Notes under the pieces: model-generated
Databases searched by the model: none
What the model saw: the letters and a program-made list of their open reading frames with translations, nothing else
Told to the model about the DNA's origin: nothing
Program-made: the position numbers and the translations under genes
In this document: positions 41,836 through 50,022 of the stretch, in pieces
How the letters are laid out: the number at the start of each line of letters is the position of its first letter
How positions within the stretch are numbered: position 1 is the first letter of the stretch
Assembly (NCBI RefSeq): GCF_025989145.1
Contig: NZ_JAPDNQ010000002.1
Location: 1-64,000 of the forward strand
DNA from: Microbacterium sp. SSM24
GTDB taxonomy: Bacteria > Actinomycetota > Actinomycetes > Actinomycetales > Microbacteriaceae
Direction of reading: 5' to 3'
DNA length: 64,000 nt

Positions 41836-43041
41836 TCAGCCCTGGTGCGCTGCGGCGAGTCGGGCCGCCGCGTCCTCCAGCACCTCGACCCGCTTGCACG
41901 CGGCGAACCGGACCAGCGTGGCGTAATCCTGCCGTCGATCGGGCGTTGCGAACGCGGTGAGCGGTATGGCCACCACGCCCGCGCGCCGGGGGAGTTCGCG
42001 GCAGAAGGATGCGGCATCCGTCGCCCCGAGTGCCCGCGCGTCGGCGACGGTGAAGTACGACCCGGCCGGGATCGACACGTCGAAGCCGGCGGCCCGCAGT
42101 CCGTCACCGAGGAGGTCGCGCTTGACGCGCAGCGTGTGGGCGATGCCGTGGAAGTACGAGTCGCCGAGGCGCAGGCCGGCCGCGATCGCAGGCTGGAACG
42201 CACTCCCGTTGACATAGGTCAGGAACTGCTTGACCGCGAGAACAGCGCTCACGAGGTCGGCGGGTCCCGACACCCATCCGATCTTCCAGCCCGTGGCGGA
42301 GAACGTCTTGCCGCCCGACGAGATCGTGAGGGTGCGCTCGGCGGCTCCGGGCAGCGTCGCGATGGGCACGTGCGGGGCGTCGAAGACGAGGTGCTCGTAC
42401 ACCTCGTCGGTGACGATCAGCGCGTCGTGCCGTTCGGCGAGACGCACCACCTCGTCGCGTACCTCTGCCGAGAAGACCGCGCCGGTCGGATTGTGCGGAT
42501 CATTGACCAGGATCGCCCGCGTGCGGTCGCCGACCGCACGGCGCAGATCGTCGAGATCGGGCTGGAAACCGGGCCAGCGCAGCGGCACGGTGACCAGGCG
42601 GGCACCTGCGAGGGCGACGACGGCCGCGTACGAGTCGTAGTACGGCTCGAAGACGACGACCTCGTCGTCGGGATCGTCGATGAGTGCGAGGAGGGTCGCC
42701 GCGAGGGCCTCCGTGGCGCCGGCGGTGACGAGGACTTCGCGCGCGGGGTCGAGCCGCAGCCCGTAGAACCGCTCCTGGTGCTCGGCGATCGCCGAGAGGA
42801 GATCCGGGATGCCGCGCCCCGGCGGGTACTGGTTCATCCCGTGCGAGATCGCCCAGCGCGCGGCATCGAGGATCTCGGCCGGTGCGTCCTCGTCCGGAAA
42901 GCCCTGCCCGAGGTTGATCGCTCCGGTTTCGGCCGCCAGGGCCGACATCTCGGCGAAGATGGTGGGGTGGATGGACCCGTCCGCGCTGACGAGTCCTGCT
43001 CCCGCCGCCGTACGGTGCCACGCTCCGGGGATGTCTCGCAT
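41836..43041 (-). CDS. PLP-dependent aminotransferase, class I (DapC/KAT-like)
   Basis: 401 aa, fold type I. NLGQGFPDEDAP is the N-terminal loop, NDPHNPTGAVFS holds the Asn ring contact, TDEVYEHLVFD the Asp to the pyridine N, SSGGKTFSATGWKIGWV the Schiff-base Lys, and VRFAACK the carboxylate-binding Arg. The motif pattern matches enzymes called kynurenine/methionine aminotransferase and the DapC-like Rv0858c of mycobacteria. The substrate is uncertain. A leaderless-type -10 lies 6 nt before the ATG. Confidence 0.86.
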   Translation of the reverse strand: MRDIPGAWHRTAAGAGLVSADGSIHPTIFAEMSALAAETGAINLGQGFPDEDAPAEILDAARWAISHGMNQYPPGRGIPDLLSAIAEHQERFYGLRLDPAREVLVTAGATEALAATLLALIDDPDDEVVVFEPYYDSYAAVVALAGARLVTVPLRWPGFQPDLDDLRRAVGDRTRAILVNDPHNPTGAVFSAEVRDEVVRLAERHDALIVTDEVYEHLVFDAPHVPIATLPGAAERTLTISSGGKTFSATGWKIGWVSGPADLVSAVLAVKQFLTYVNGSAFQPAIAAGLRLGDSYFHGIAHTLRVKRDLLGDGLRAAGFDVSIPAGSYFTVADARALGATDAASFCRELPRRAGVVAIPLTAFATPDRRQDYATLVRFAACKRVEVLEDAAARLAAAHQG

Positions 43042-43047
43042 CGGATC

Positions 43048-43053
43048 ACGGTA
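43048..43053 (-). promoter_or_regulatory. -10 element of the aminotransferase gene (leaderless type)
   Basis: On the minus strand TACCGT ends 6 nt before the ATG at 43041; this supports the ATG rather than the frame that continues to 43380. Confidence 0.5.
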
Positions 43054-43156
43054 CTCGACCTGCTCAGGCGGATTGCATAGTCGAGTCCCATTCACGGCAT
43101 AAGAAACGCACAGCATCGGTGGGCAATGTGGTGAGTGCTTGGCAGAAGGAGCAATC

Positions 43157-44779
43157 ATGAGCGACAACCAGGGCAACGGCCCCGCAGACCACATTCCCGC
43201 GGACGCGACCGCGAGCACGCCCGACGTCGCGCCCCGGACCGAGAACACCGCCCCGCCCGTGCACGAGCCGACCGCCCCCGCGGCGACCGCGCCGACCGTG
43301 CCCGTCGCGCCGGCCCCGCCCACGACGGCGGCCTGGCAGGCGGCGCAGCAGGCGCCCCAGCAGCGGGCGCCCCAGGGCACCCAGCCGGTTCCGCCGGCGG
43401 GCTACCCGACCCACGCGCAGGCTTACGCACGCCCCCAGGGCTACGCCGGCCAGACGGCGCCGTACCCGCAGGCCTACGCCGGCCAGCCGAAGAACCAGGG
43501 CGCCGCCTTCGGCCCCGCGGCGACCGGCACCACCCCGACCGTCGCCGCGCCGCGCAAGCCGAAGAAGGCATCCGGCGCGGGCAAGGTCGTCGGTCTCATC
43601 GTGGCCGCCGCCATCGTGGGCGGCGCGGCCGGCCTCGGCGGCGCATACGCCGGCGTCAACCTCTTCTCGCCGACCGGCACGGTGCCCGCGGCGGGCCCCT
43701 CGACGGTCACGGTCAACGACACCGACTCCGTCAACCAGACCACCGCCATCGCGGCCAAGGTCGTGCCGAGCGTCGTGACGATCGCGGCGACGAGCGACGC
43801 CGGCAGCGGCACCGGTTCAGGCGTCGTCCTCTCGGAGGACGGCTACGTGGTCACCAACACGCACGTGGTCACCCTCGACGGTGCCACGGGTGACGCGACC
43901 ATCCGCGTGACCACGTCGGACGGCCGCGTCTACGACGCCGAGGTCGTCGGCACCGACCCCACGTACGATCTCGCCGTCATCAAGCTGCAGGATGCCGAGG
44001 ACCTCACGCCCATCGAGTTCGCCTCGTCGTCCGACCTCAACGTCGGCGACGCCACCATCGCCGTCGGCGCCCCCCTCGGCCTGGCGAACACCGTCACCAC
44101 GGGCATCGTGAGCGCACTCAACCGCTCCATCGAGATCGCCTCGTCTGCCGCACCCGAGTCCGGCGACGCCGACGAGCAGCAGCCGGAGGAGCAGGACCCG
44201 CAGCAGCAGCAGGAGCAGGGCAGCCCGTTCCAGTTCGACTTCGGCCAGGGCCAGTCCCAGCAGACGCCGAGCGAGTCGATCAAGATCGCCGTCATCCAGA
44301 CCGACGCGGCGATCAACCCCGGCAACTCGGGCGGCGCGCTCGTCGACTCCGAGGGAAAGCTCATCGGCATCAACGTCGCCATCGCGACCGCCGGCGGCTC
44401 GTCGGGCGGAGCAGGCTCGATCGGCGTCGGCTTCGCGATCCCGTCCGACATCGCCCAGCGCGTCACCGGCGAGATCATCGAGAACGGCGAGGCGACCCAC
44501 GGTCTGCTCGGCGCCAACGTGATCTCTGCCGCGCAGGTCGAGGGCTCGACCATCACGGGCGCCTACATCGACGCGACCACGGACGGCGGCGCCGCCGCAG
44601 CCGCGGGCCTGCGCAAGGGCGACATCGTCACCGCCTTCAACGGCGTGCCGGTCACCGACTCGGTCGACCTCACCGCACAGGTGCGCGCCGCAGCCGCGGG
44701 GAGCGACGCCACCGTCACCTTCGTCCGCGACGGTGAGACGAAGACGGTCGATGTGACCCTGGGCACGCTCGAGCCGTAA
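43157..44779 (+). CDS. htrA: HtrA/DegP-type trypsin-like serine protease with PDZ domain
   Basis: 540 aa. Residues 1-140 are Ala/Pro/Gln-rich, with repeated YA.PQ.YAGQ units, and cytoplasmic; one membrane helix (143-165) follows; the protease domain has His236 (NTHVV), Asp271 (TYDLAVIKL) and Ser391 (NPGNSGGALV), and a PDZ domain closes the protein (about 445-535, AAAGLRKGDIVTAFNGVPV). A Gln/Glu/Pro loop is inserted at 333-372. It degrades or refolds damaged exported proteins. ATG 43157 has GAAGGA 6 nt upstream; the promoter is not clear. Confidence 0.92.
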   Translation: MSDNQGNGPADHIPADATASTPDVAPRTENTAPPVHEPTAPAATAPTVPVAPAPPTTAAWQAAQQAPQQRAPQGTQPVPPAGYPTHAQAYARPQGYAGQTAPYPQAYAGQPKNQGAAFGPAATGTTPTVAAPRKPKKASGAGKVVGLIVAAAIVGGAAGLGGAYAGVNLFSPTGTVPAAGPSTVTVNDTDSVNQTTAIAAKVVPSVVTIAATSDAGSGTGSGVVLSEDGYVVTNTHVVTLDGATGDATIRVTTSDGRVYDAEVVGTDPTYDLAVIKLQDAEDLTPIEFASSSDLNVGDATIAVGAPLGLANTVTTGIVSALNRSIEIASSAAPESGDADEQQPEEQDPQQQQEQGSPFQFDFGQGQSQQTPSESIKIAVIQTDAAINPGNSGGALVDSEGKLIGINVAIATAGGSSGGAGSIGVGFAIPSDIAQRVTGEIIENGEATHGLLGANVISAAQVEGSTITGAYIDATTDGGAAAAAGLRKGDIVTAFNGVPVTDSVDLTAQVRAAAAGSDATVTFVRDGETKTVDVTLGTLEP

Positions 44780-44850
44780 CCCGCGAACGGCGACCGCCGG
44801 TCCGAACGCGAGGACGCCATCCCACCAGCCTGATCCGCAGACGCGGGCGA

Positions 44851-44856
44851 TAGGCT
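44851..44856 (+). promoter_or_regulatory. -10 element of the first glycerophosphotransferase gene (leaderless type)
   Basis: TAGGCT ends 6 nt before the ATG at 44863, with no ribosome site between. Confidence 0.6.
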
Positions 44857-44862
44857 CGCGGG

Positions 44863-46143
44863 ATGGCGTCCTTCTCGTTCGGTGCGGGGAACGCGCGAAA
44901 ACTCGCCGCCCTCCCGCTCTATGCCGTGGGACGCATGATCACCCTCCTGGTGCCGAGATCGCACGACGAGTGGGTCTTCGGCTGCGGCGCCGGCATCGGC
45001 GACGGCGCGCTCGCGCTGTGGGAGGTCGCGGCCGCCGACGGCCGGGAGGCGGTGTGGCTGACCGGCTCGAGACGTGAGGCGACGGATGCCGCCGCTCGCG
45101 GCATCCGGACCCTTCGGAAGTCTTCGCTGCGCGGCCTGTGGCGCACGGCCCGCGCCAGGGTGATCGTCGTCACCCACGGGTTCGGCGACGTCAATCGCTA
45201 CGCCGTCTCCGGTGCCTTCGTCGTTCAGCTGTGGCACGGAATCCCCCTCAAGCGCATCGGACTGGACTCGCCCGAGACGCTGCGGCTCCCGGGGCCTCTC
45301 GCGGGAACGCGCGGCGCACGCGCGCTGCGGACGCTGCTCGGCCGGATGTTCCGCGGGGCCGCGCACCGCATCAGGATCCTCCCGGCCGCGTCGCACGCCG
45401 TGCGCGGCCGCCTCGAGTCGGCGTTCGCGCTGCCCGACGATCGCGTTCCCGTCACCGGGGAGCCGCGCGTGGACGTGCTCTCGCGCGGTTCCGCCGCGGA
45501 TCGCCGCACGCTGGCGCGCGCCGCGATCGAGCGCGCCGCCGGGAGCATCGGGCCTGCGGCGAGGCTGGTGCTCTATGCGCCGACGTGGCGGGACGGCGCG
45601 CCGGACCCCGCAGTCCCGTCTCCGGCCGAGTGGACCGCGCTGGTCTCGATGCTCGAGCGTCTGGACGCCGTGCTGCTGGTCCGATCGCATCCCCTCGGCG
45701 CGGGCGAGTACCGGCCGCCGCTCCCGAGCGATCGCGTGAGGGAGCTCGGGAGCGATCTCGCGCAGGACGTGACGCCGCTGCTGCCCGGCATCGACGTGCT
45801 CGTGACCGACTACTCCTCGCTGGCCTACGACTCCGCCCTCGTGCCGCTGCCGGTCGTGTTCCTCGCGCCCGACGTGGCGGACTATGCTCGGCGCCGCGGC
45901 TTCTACGGCCGGTACGCCGACGTCGCGGGCGAGGACTGGGCGACGGACTGGACGCAGGCGCTCGCGCAGCTCGCGGCGGTTCTCGACGACGCCGCGGAGC
46001 GGGAACGGCGCGTGTCGCGCGCGCGAGCCCTCAGCGCGCGCGTGCACGCGTTCCGGGACGGCGCGAGCTCTGAGCGGGTGTACCGTGCGATCCTGGCCGG
46101 ATCGACCAGCGCGGCCGGCGCCGCCAAGAAAGGACGACGATGA
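44863..46143 (+). CDS. CDP-glycerol glycerophosphotransferase family protein (1)
   Basis: 426 aa. A hydrophobic N-terminal helix may tie it to the membrane. The GT-B core shows VVQLWHGIPLKRIG, LVLYAPTWRDG, LLVRSHP and VTDYSSLAYDSALVPL, the nucleotide-binding motifs of TagB/TagF proteins, which polymerise or prime poly-glycerol-phosphate teichoic acids from CDP-glycerol. Which step it performs is unknown. The stop overlaps the next gene by 4 nt. The locus is the first of three related enzymes within 5 kb. Confidence 0.84.
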   Translation: MASFSFGAGNARKLAALPLYAVGRMITLLVPRSHDEWVFGCGAGIGDGALALWEVAAADGREAVWLTGSRREATDAAARGIRTLRKSSLRGLWRTARARVIVVTHGFGDVNRYAVSGAFVVQLWHGIPLKRIGLDSPETLRLPGPLAGTRGARALRTLLGRMFRGAAHRIRILPAASHAVRGRLESAFALPDDRVPVTGEPRVDVLSRGSAADRRTLARAAIERAAGSIGPAARLVLYAPTWRDGAPDPAVPSPAEWTALVSMLERLDAVLLVRSHPLGAGEYRPPLPSDRVRELGSDLAQDVTPLLPGIDVLVTDYSSLAYDSALVPLPVVFLAPDVADYARRRGFYGRYADVAGEDWATDWTQALAQLAAVLDDAAERERRVSRARALSARVHAFRDGASSERVYRAILAGSTSAAGAAKKGRR

Positions 46144-47588
46144 CCGACGCCCGCTTCACCGCCGATGGCGGTGCGGCCCTCGTGCTCTCCGGGGACGGCC
46201 CTCGCCCGGCATCCGTCGAGCTCGTCGGCCGTCGAGCACGGGTCACCGCCGCACTCACCGGGCGTGGCAAGACGTGGAAGGCGGTGCTGCCGCTGCGCGC
46301 GAGTCGCTGGGACGGGCCGGTGCTGCCGCTTCCCAGCGGCGAGTACGACGTACGGGTCGCGGAAGCCGACGGCGTCCGCATCGACGAACCGCCGGCGCTC
46401 GGGCTCGCACAGCTCGGCACGCTGCGCGCCGAGCTGTCGGGATGGACGCTGCGGATCGGTCCGCCGATCGACCCCGCGTACGACTCCGGCGAAGGACAGG
46501 ACGCTCTCGAACGCCGCTACGCGCACCGCTCGGCGCGCCCCGAGAACGCCGTCTTCTTCGAGAGCTTCTACGGGCGCAACGCGAGCTGCAATCCGCTCGC
46601 GATCGACCGGGAGATCGCTCGCAGGGCACCGGGCGTGACCCGCTACTGGAGCGTCGTCGATCTCTCCGTGGCCGTCCCGGAGGGAGCGATCGCGATCGTC
46701 GAGGGCAGCCCGGAGTGGTGGCGTGCCCGGGGCTCCGCGCGGCTGCTCGTCGTGAACGACTGGCTTCGCCGGCGCTTCTCCCGCCGTGGCGGGCAGGTGG
46801 TGCTGCAGACATGGCACGGCACGCCTCTCAAGCGTCTCGCCCTGCACCGTCCGGGCTTCGACCCGCGCCGGATGGCCGCCGTCGTACGCGAGTCGCGTCG
46901 CTGGAACGTGCTTCTCGCGCAGAATCCCTATGCGGCGCGCATCCTCGGCAAGGCGTACGCGTTCCTCTCGCGCCCCGTCTGGGTGGAGGGATATCCGCGA
47001 AACGACGTGCTCGTGACCGGGGACGGAGCCGCGACGAGGGCGTCGCTCGGCATCCGCCCCGACGAGCGTGTGCTGCTGTACGCGCCCACGTGGCGCGACG
47101 ACCGCTCCGAGATGGTCGACTTCGTCGATCCGGTGACGCTCGCCGCGGCGGCGGATGCCGTGGTGCTGGTGCGGGGGCACTCCCGCACGCTGCAGCCGGG
47201 CAAGGATGCCGAAGGGCCGCGAGTCGTCGATGTGACGGGCTTCCCCGACACGTCGCTGCTGCTCCTCGCCGCGGATGCTCTCATCACGGACTACTCGTCG
47301 GTGATGTTCGACTTCTCGGTGACCGGCAAGCCGATGTACTTCCTCGTCCCCGACATGGAGCACTACCGCGGCGAGCTGCGGGGCTTCTACTTCGATCTCG
47401 CGGCGCACGCGCCAGGCCCTGTCGTGCGGACGCAGGACGAGCTCGTCGCCGCGCTCGGCGATGACCCGGGCGTGCACGCCGGGCGCTACGCCGAGTGGCG
47501 GCAGAAGTTCAACGCGCGCGATGACGGCCGGGCCGCGGAGCGGGTCGTGGCGCGCATCTTCGACCAGGGCTTCATCGACCGGGAATGA
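46140..47588 (+). CDS. CDP-glycerol glycerophosphotransferase family protein (2)
   Basis: 482 aa. The first 120 residues form an extra beta-rich domain (ARFTADGGAALVLSGDG, then TLRAELSGWTLRI), followed by the TagF-like core: LQTWHGTPLKRLA, LLYAPTWRDDR, LVRGHSRT and ITDYSSVMFDFSVTGKP. The WHGTPLK motif and the added domain are typical of TagF-type polymerases rather than primases. ATG overlaps the previous stop by 4 nt. CDP-glycerol synthase (TagD) and an ABC exporter for the polymer are not seen here. Confidence 0.84.
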   Translation: MTDARFTADGGAALVLSGDGPRPASVELVGRRARVTAALTGRGKTWKAVLPLRASRWDGPVLPLPSGEYDVRVAEADGVRIDEPPALGLAQLGTLRAELSGWTLRIGPPIDPAYDSGEGQDALERRYAHRSARPENAVFFESFYGRNASCNPLAIDREIARRAPGVTRYWSVVDLSVAVPEGAIAIVEGSPEWWRARGSARLLVVNDWLRRRFSRRGGQVVLQTWHGTPLKRLALHRPGFDPRRMAAVVRESRRWNVLLAQNPYAARILGKAYAFLSRPVWVEGYPRNDVLVTGDGAATRASLGIRPDERVLLYAPTWRDDRSEMVDFVDPVTLAAAADAVVLVRGHSRTLQPGKDAEGPRVVDVTGFPDTSLLLLAADALITDYSSVMFDFSVTGKPMYFLVPDMEHYRGELRGFYFDLAAHAPGPVVRTQDELVAALGDDPGVHAGRYAEWRQKFNARDDGRAAERVVARIFDQGFIDRE

Positions 47589-47602
47589 CGCTCGCCGCCG
47601 GG

Positions 47603-48697
47603 CTAGGGCAGCGGCGTGTTGCGCGAGCCGAGCCGCGAGGTGTCGACCGTGTCGTGCGCACCGCGAACGAGACCGACGACGAAACCCCAGCCCCATGACA
47701 GGTGCATCGTGGGGAGCACGGCCGCGGTCCACAGCTTGTCGCGCCACCCGTGGCCGCCGCCTGGACCGATCGCGACGACGAGGATGAGGAGTGCGTACGC
47801 GACGATCGGCAGGTAGACGACGGATGCCGCGACCGACCACCATCCCGTGAGGACGCCGGTCGCCTGCAGCAGTCCGACGACGACCGCGAGCACGAGGTCC
47901 ACGACGAGCAGCGGCGGGGCGAAGAAGCGGAGGGAGTTGCCGCGGCCGAAGCGCCGCACGAGCTCTCCCCGCCAGCGCCCCGTCGCGGAGAACTGCCGGA
48001 CGAGGCGCGTCCAGCTCTCGCGCGGCCAGTAGGTCACCGACAACGCGGGGTCGAACCACACGCGATATCCGGCGCGGCGGATGCGGAGGTTGAGCTCCCA
48101 GTCCTCGCCCCGCCTGATCGACTCGTCGAAGAGCCCGACCTCGTCGAGCACGGACCGGCGCATGACACCGAGGTACGCGGACTCCGCTTCACCCTCCTGC
48201 GTGCCACCGTGGTACGCGCCGCCGCCGAGGCCGATGGGGGAGTTGTACGCGCGGGCGACGGCGCGCTGGAAGGGCGATCGTCCGTCGGCGCGCATCACCC
48301 CGCCGAGATTGGCCGCTCGCACGCGATCGAGTGTGGCGAGGGCGCGGCGCGTGTAGTCGGGCTCCAGCTCGGAGTGGGCATCGACGCGGACGATCGTCGG
48401 ATACCGTCCGGCGCGGATCGCGAGGTTGAGCCCGACGGGGATGTCGGCGTCGGGGTTGGCGATCAGGACGATGCGGTCGTCAGCGGCTGCGAGTCGCGAC
48501 GCGAGCTCGTCGGTGCCATCGGTCGAGGGTGCGAGGGCCAGGATGAGCTCGGTCGGGCCCCCCACGTCCTGGGCGAGCACCGTCTCGACGGCCCGCTGCA
48601 GATAGTCGACCTCGTTCAGCACGGGCATGACGAAGGTGACCCCGGCGCCGGGAGGGACCTCCGGCGCGTCCCTGCGCCCGCGCTGCTCGACCTGCAC
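47603..48697 (-). CDS. family 2 glycosyltransferase with C-terminal membrane helices
   Basis: 364 aa. The GT-A domain starts VTFVMPVLNEVDYLQRAVETV; VRVDAHSELEPDYTRRAL holds the acidic pair and RGEDWELNLRIRRAGYRVWFDP the catalytic ED motif. Three hydrophobic segments follow (about 250-345), so it probably builds glycan at the inner membrane face. The sugar donor is unknown. It is convergent with the second and divergent from the third glycerophosphotransferase-like gene, so it likely decorates or links the same polymer. Its GTG has only a weak CATGAT hexamer 6 nt upstream. Confidence 0.83.
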   Translation of the reverse strand: MQVEQRGRRDAPEVPPGAGVTFVMPVLNEVDYLQRAVETVLAQDVGGPTELILALAPSTDGTDELASRLAAADDRIVLIANPDADIPVGLNLAIRAGRYPTIVRVDAHSELEPDYTRRALATLDRVRAANLGGVMRADGRSPFQRAVARAYNSPIGLGGGAYHGGTQEGEAESAYLGVMRRSVLDEVGLFDESIRRGEDWELNLRIRRAGYRVWFDPALSVTYWPRESWTRLVRQFSATGRWRGELVRRFGRGNSLRFFAPPLLVVDLVLAVVVGLLQATGVLTGWWSVAASVVYLPIVAYALLILVVAIGPGGGHGWRDKLWTAAVLPTMHLSWGWGFVVGLVRGAHDTVDTSRLGSRNTPLP

Positions 48698-48725
48698 GGG
48701 TCGATCATGTCACGTGTCGCCTGGG

Positions 48726-48731
48726 TAGTCT
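48726..48731 (+). promoter_or_regulatory. -10 element of the third glycerophosphotransferase-like gene (leaderless type)
   Basis: TAGTCT ends 6 nt before the GTG at 48738. Together with the CATGAT hexamer (48709-48704, minus strand) before the GT2 gene it packs two divergent promoters into about 40 bp. Confidence 0.6.
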
Positions 48732-48737
48732 GGACGA

Positions 48738-50015
48738 GTGGCTCTGGTCTCCGATGGGAAGAAAGCGGTCGCGCTGGTCCGCAAGGCGGTCAGGAACCGC
48801 CGTGCGGTGATCGACGTCCGGCGCACGCTCGCGACGCTGCCGCAGCATCCGCGTTTCCACTATCGCGTCGCGGTGTACTTCGCCGACGGTGCCGTGAACA
48901 TGTATCAGATGCGGCAGTGGTACAAGCCGCTGGCCGAGCTGTCCAAGATCTGGCCCGTCGTCGTGCTCAGTCGCGCCGCGACAGGAGCCCGCGCGCTGCT
49001 GGCCGAGGACTCCCCGCCGGTCGCGTTCGTGCCGACGGTGCGGGATCTCGAGCGGTTCATCGCCTCGCAGGACATCCGCATCGTCCTGTACGTCAACCAG
49101 AACACCCGCAACTTCCAGATGTTCCGGTACGGGCGCCGCTGGCACGTGTTCATCAACCACGGCGAGTCCGACAAGATGTACATGACCACCAACCAGTACA
49201 AGGCGTACGACTACGCCCTGATCGCGGGGGATGCCGCGCGCGAGCGCCTCTCGCGGGTGCTGTGGGATTATGACATCGACCGGCGCACGATCCCGATCGG
49301 CCGTCCGCAGGCGGACCACTACTCCGGCACGCTCCCGTACACGCCCGACGACCGGACCGTGGTGCTGTACGCGCCGACGTGGGAGGGCGACCGTCCGTCG
49401 GCGCACTACGGATCCGTCGCCTCGCACGGCGAGGCGCTGGCCGCCGCGCTCCTCGCGTCCGGGCGTCACCGCCTCATCTACCGGCCGCATCCGCGTTCGG
49501 GTGTGGTGAACCCCGAGTACGGCGCCGCCAACCGTCGCATCATCGCCGCGATCGCCGCAGCCAACGCCGCCGACCCGGCAGCCCGCCATGTGTACGACGA
49601 CCAGCCCGACCTGGGATGGCAGCTCTCCGCTGCAGACATGGCCGTCGTCGACATCTCGGCGATGGTCTACGACCGGCTGGCGGCGGACAAGCCGCTCATG
49701 ATCACCCGTCCCGCCGATCCGGCGGCGGCGATCGACACCCACGGCTATCTGTCGGCATGCGAGTGGCTGGATGCCTCGGCCGCCGGCGCGATCGTCGCGG
49801 AGACCGAGCGCGTGCTCGGCGACCCGGATGCGGTCGCGCGGCTGGAGACGTGGGTGCAGCACTACTTCGGCGACGCCGCGCCCGGTGCGGCGACCTCCCG
49901 ATTCCACGCGGCGATCCGTCACCTCATGGACGAGTGGGACGGCTGGTACTCCCGTTCGGTCGAGGACGAAGACGAGCCCGACGAGGCCGAGCTGGACGAC
50001 GGCGAGGACGCCTGA
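48738..50015 (+). CDS. divergent CDP-glycerol glycerophosphotransferase-like protein (3)
   Basis: 425 aa. Family-like motifs remain as HVFINHGESDKMYM, VLYAPTWEGDRPSAHYG, IYRPHPRSG and VVDISAMVYDRLAADKPLMI. The WHG.PLK motif of true polymerases is replaced by NHGESDK and the TDYSS element by VDISA, so the substrate may differ from that of the two proteins upstream. There is no membrane helix. The last 30 residues are Asp/Glu-rich. A leaderless-type promoter suggests separate regulation. Confidence 0.75.
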   Translation: MALVSDGKKAVALVRKAVRNRRAVIDVRRTLATLPQHPRFHYRVAVYFADGAVNMYQMRQWYKPLAELSKIWPVVVLSRAATGARALLAEDSPPVAFVPTVRDLERFIASQDIRIVLYVNQNTRNFQMFRYGRRWHVFINHGESDKMYMTTNQYKAYDYALIAGDAARERLSRVLWDYDIDRRTIPIGRPQADHYSGTLPYTPDDRTVVLYAPTWEGDRPSAHYGSVASHGEALAAALLASGRHRLIYRPHPRSGVVNPEYGAANRRIIAAIAAANAADPAARHVYDDQPDLGWQLSAADMAVVDISAMVYDRLAADKPLMITRPADPAAAIDTHGYLSACEWLDASAAGAIVAETERVLGDPDAVARLETWVQHYFGDAAPGAATSRFHAAIRHLMDEWDGWYSRSVEDEDEPDEAELDDGEDA

Positions 50016-50022
50016 CCGCGGC

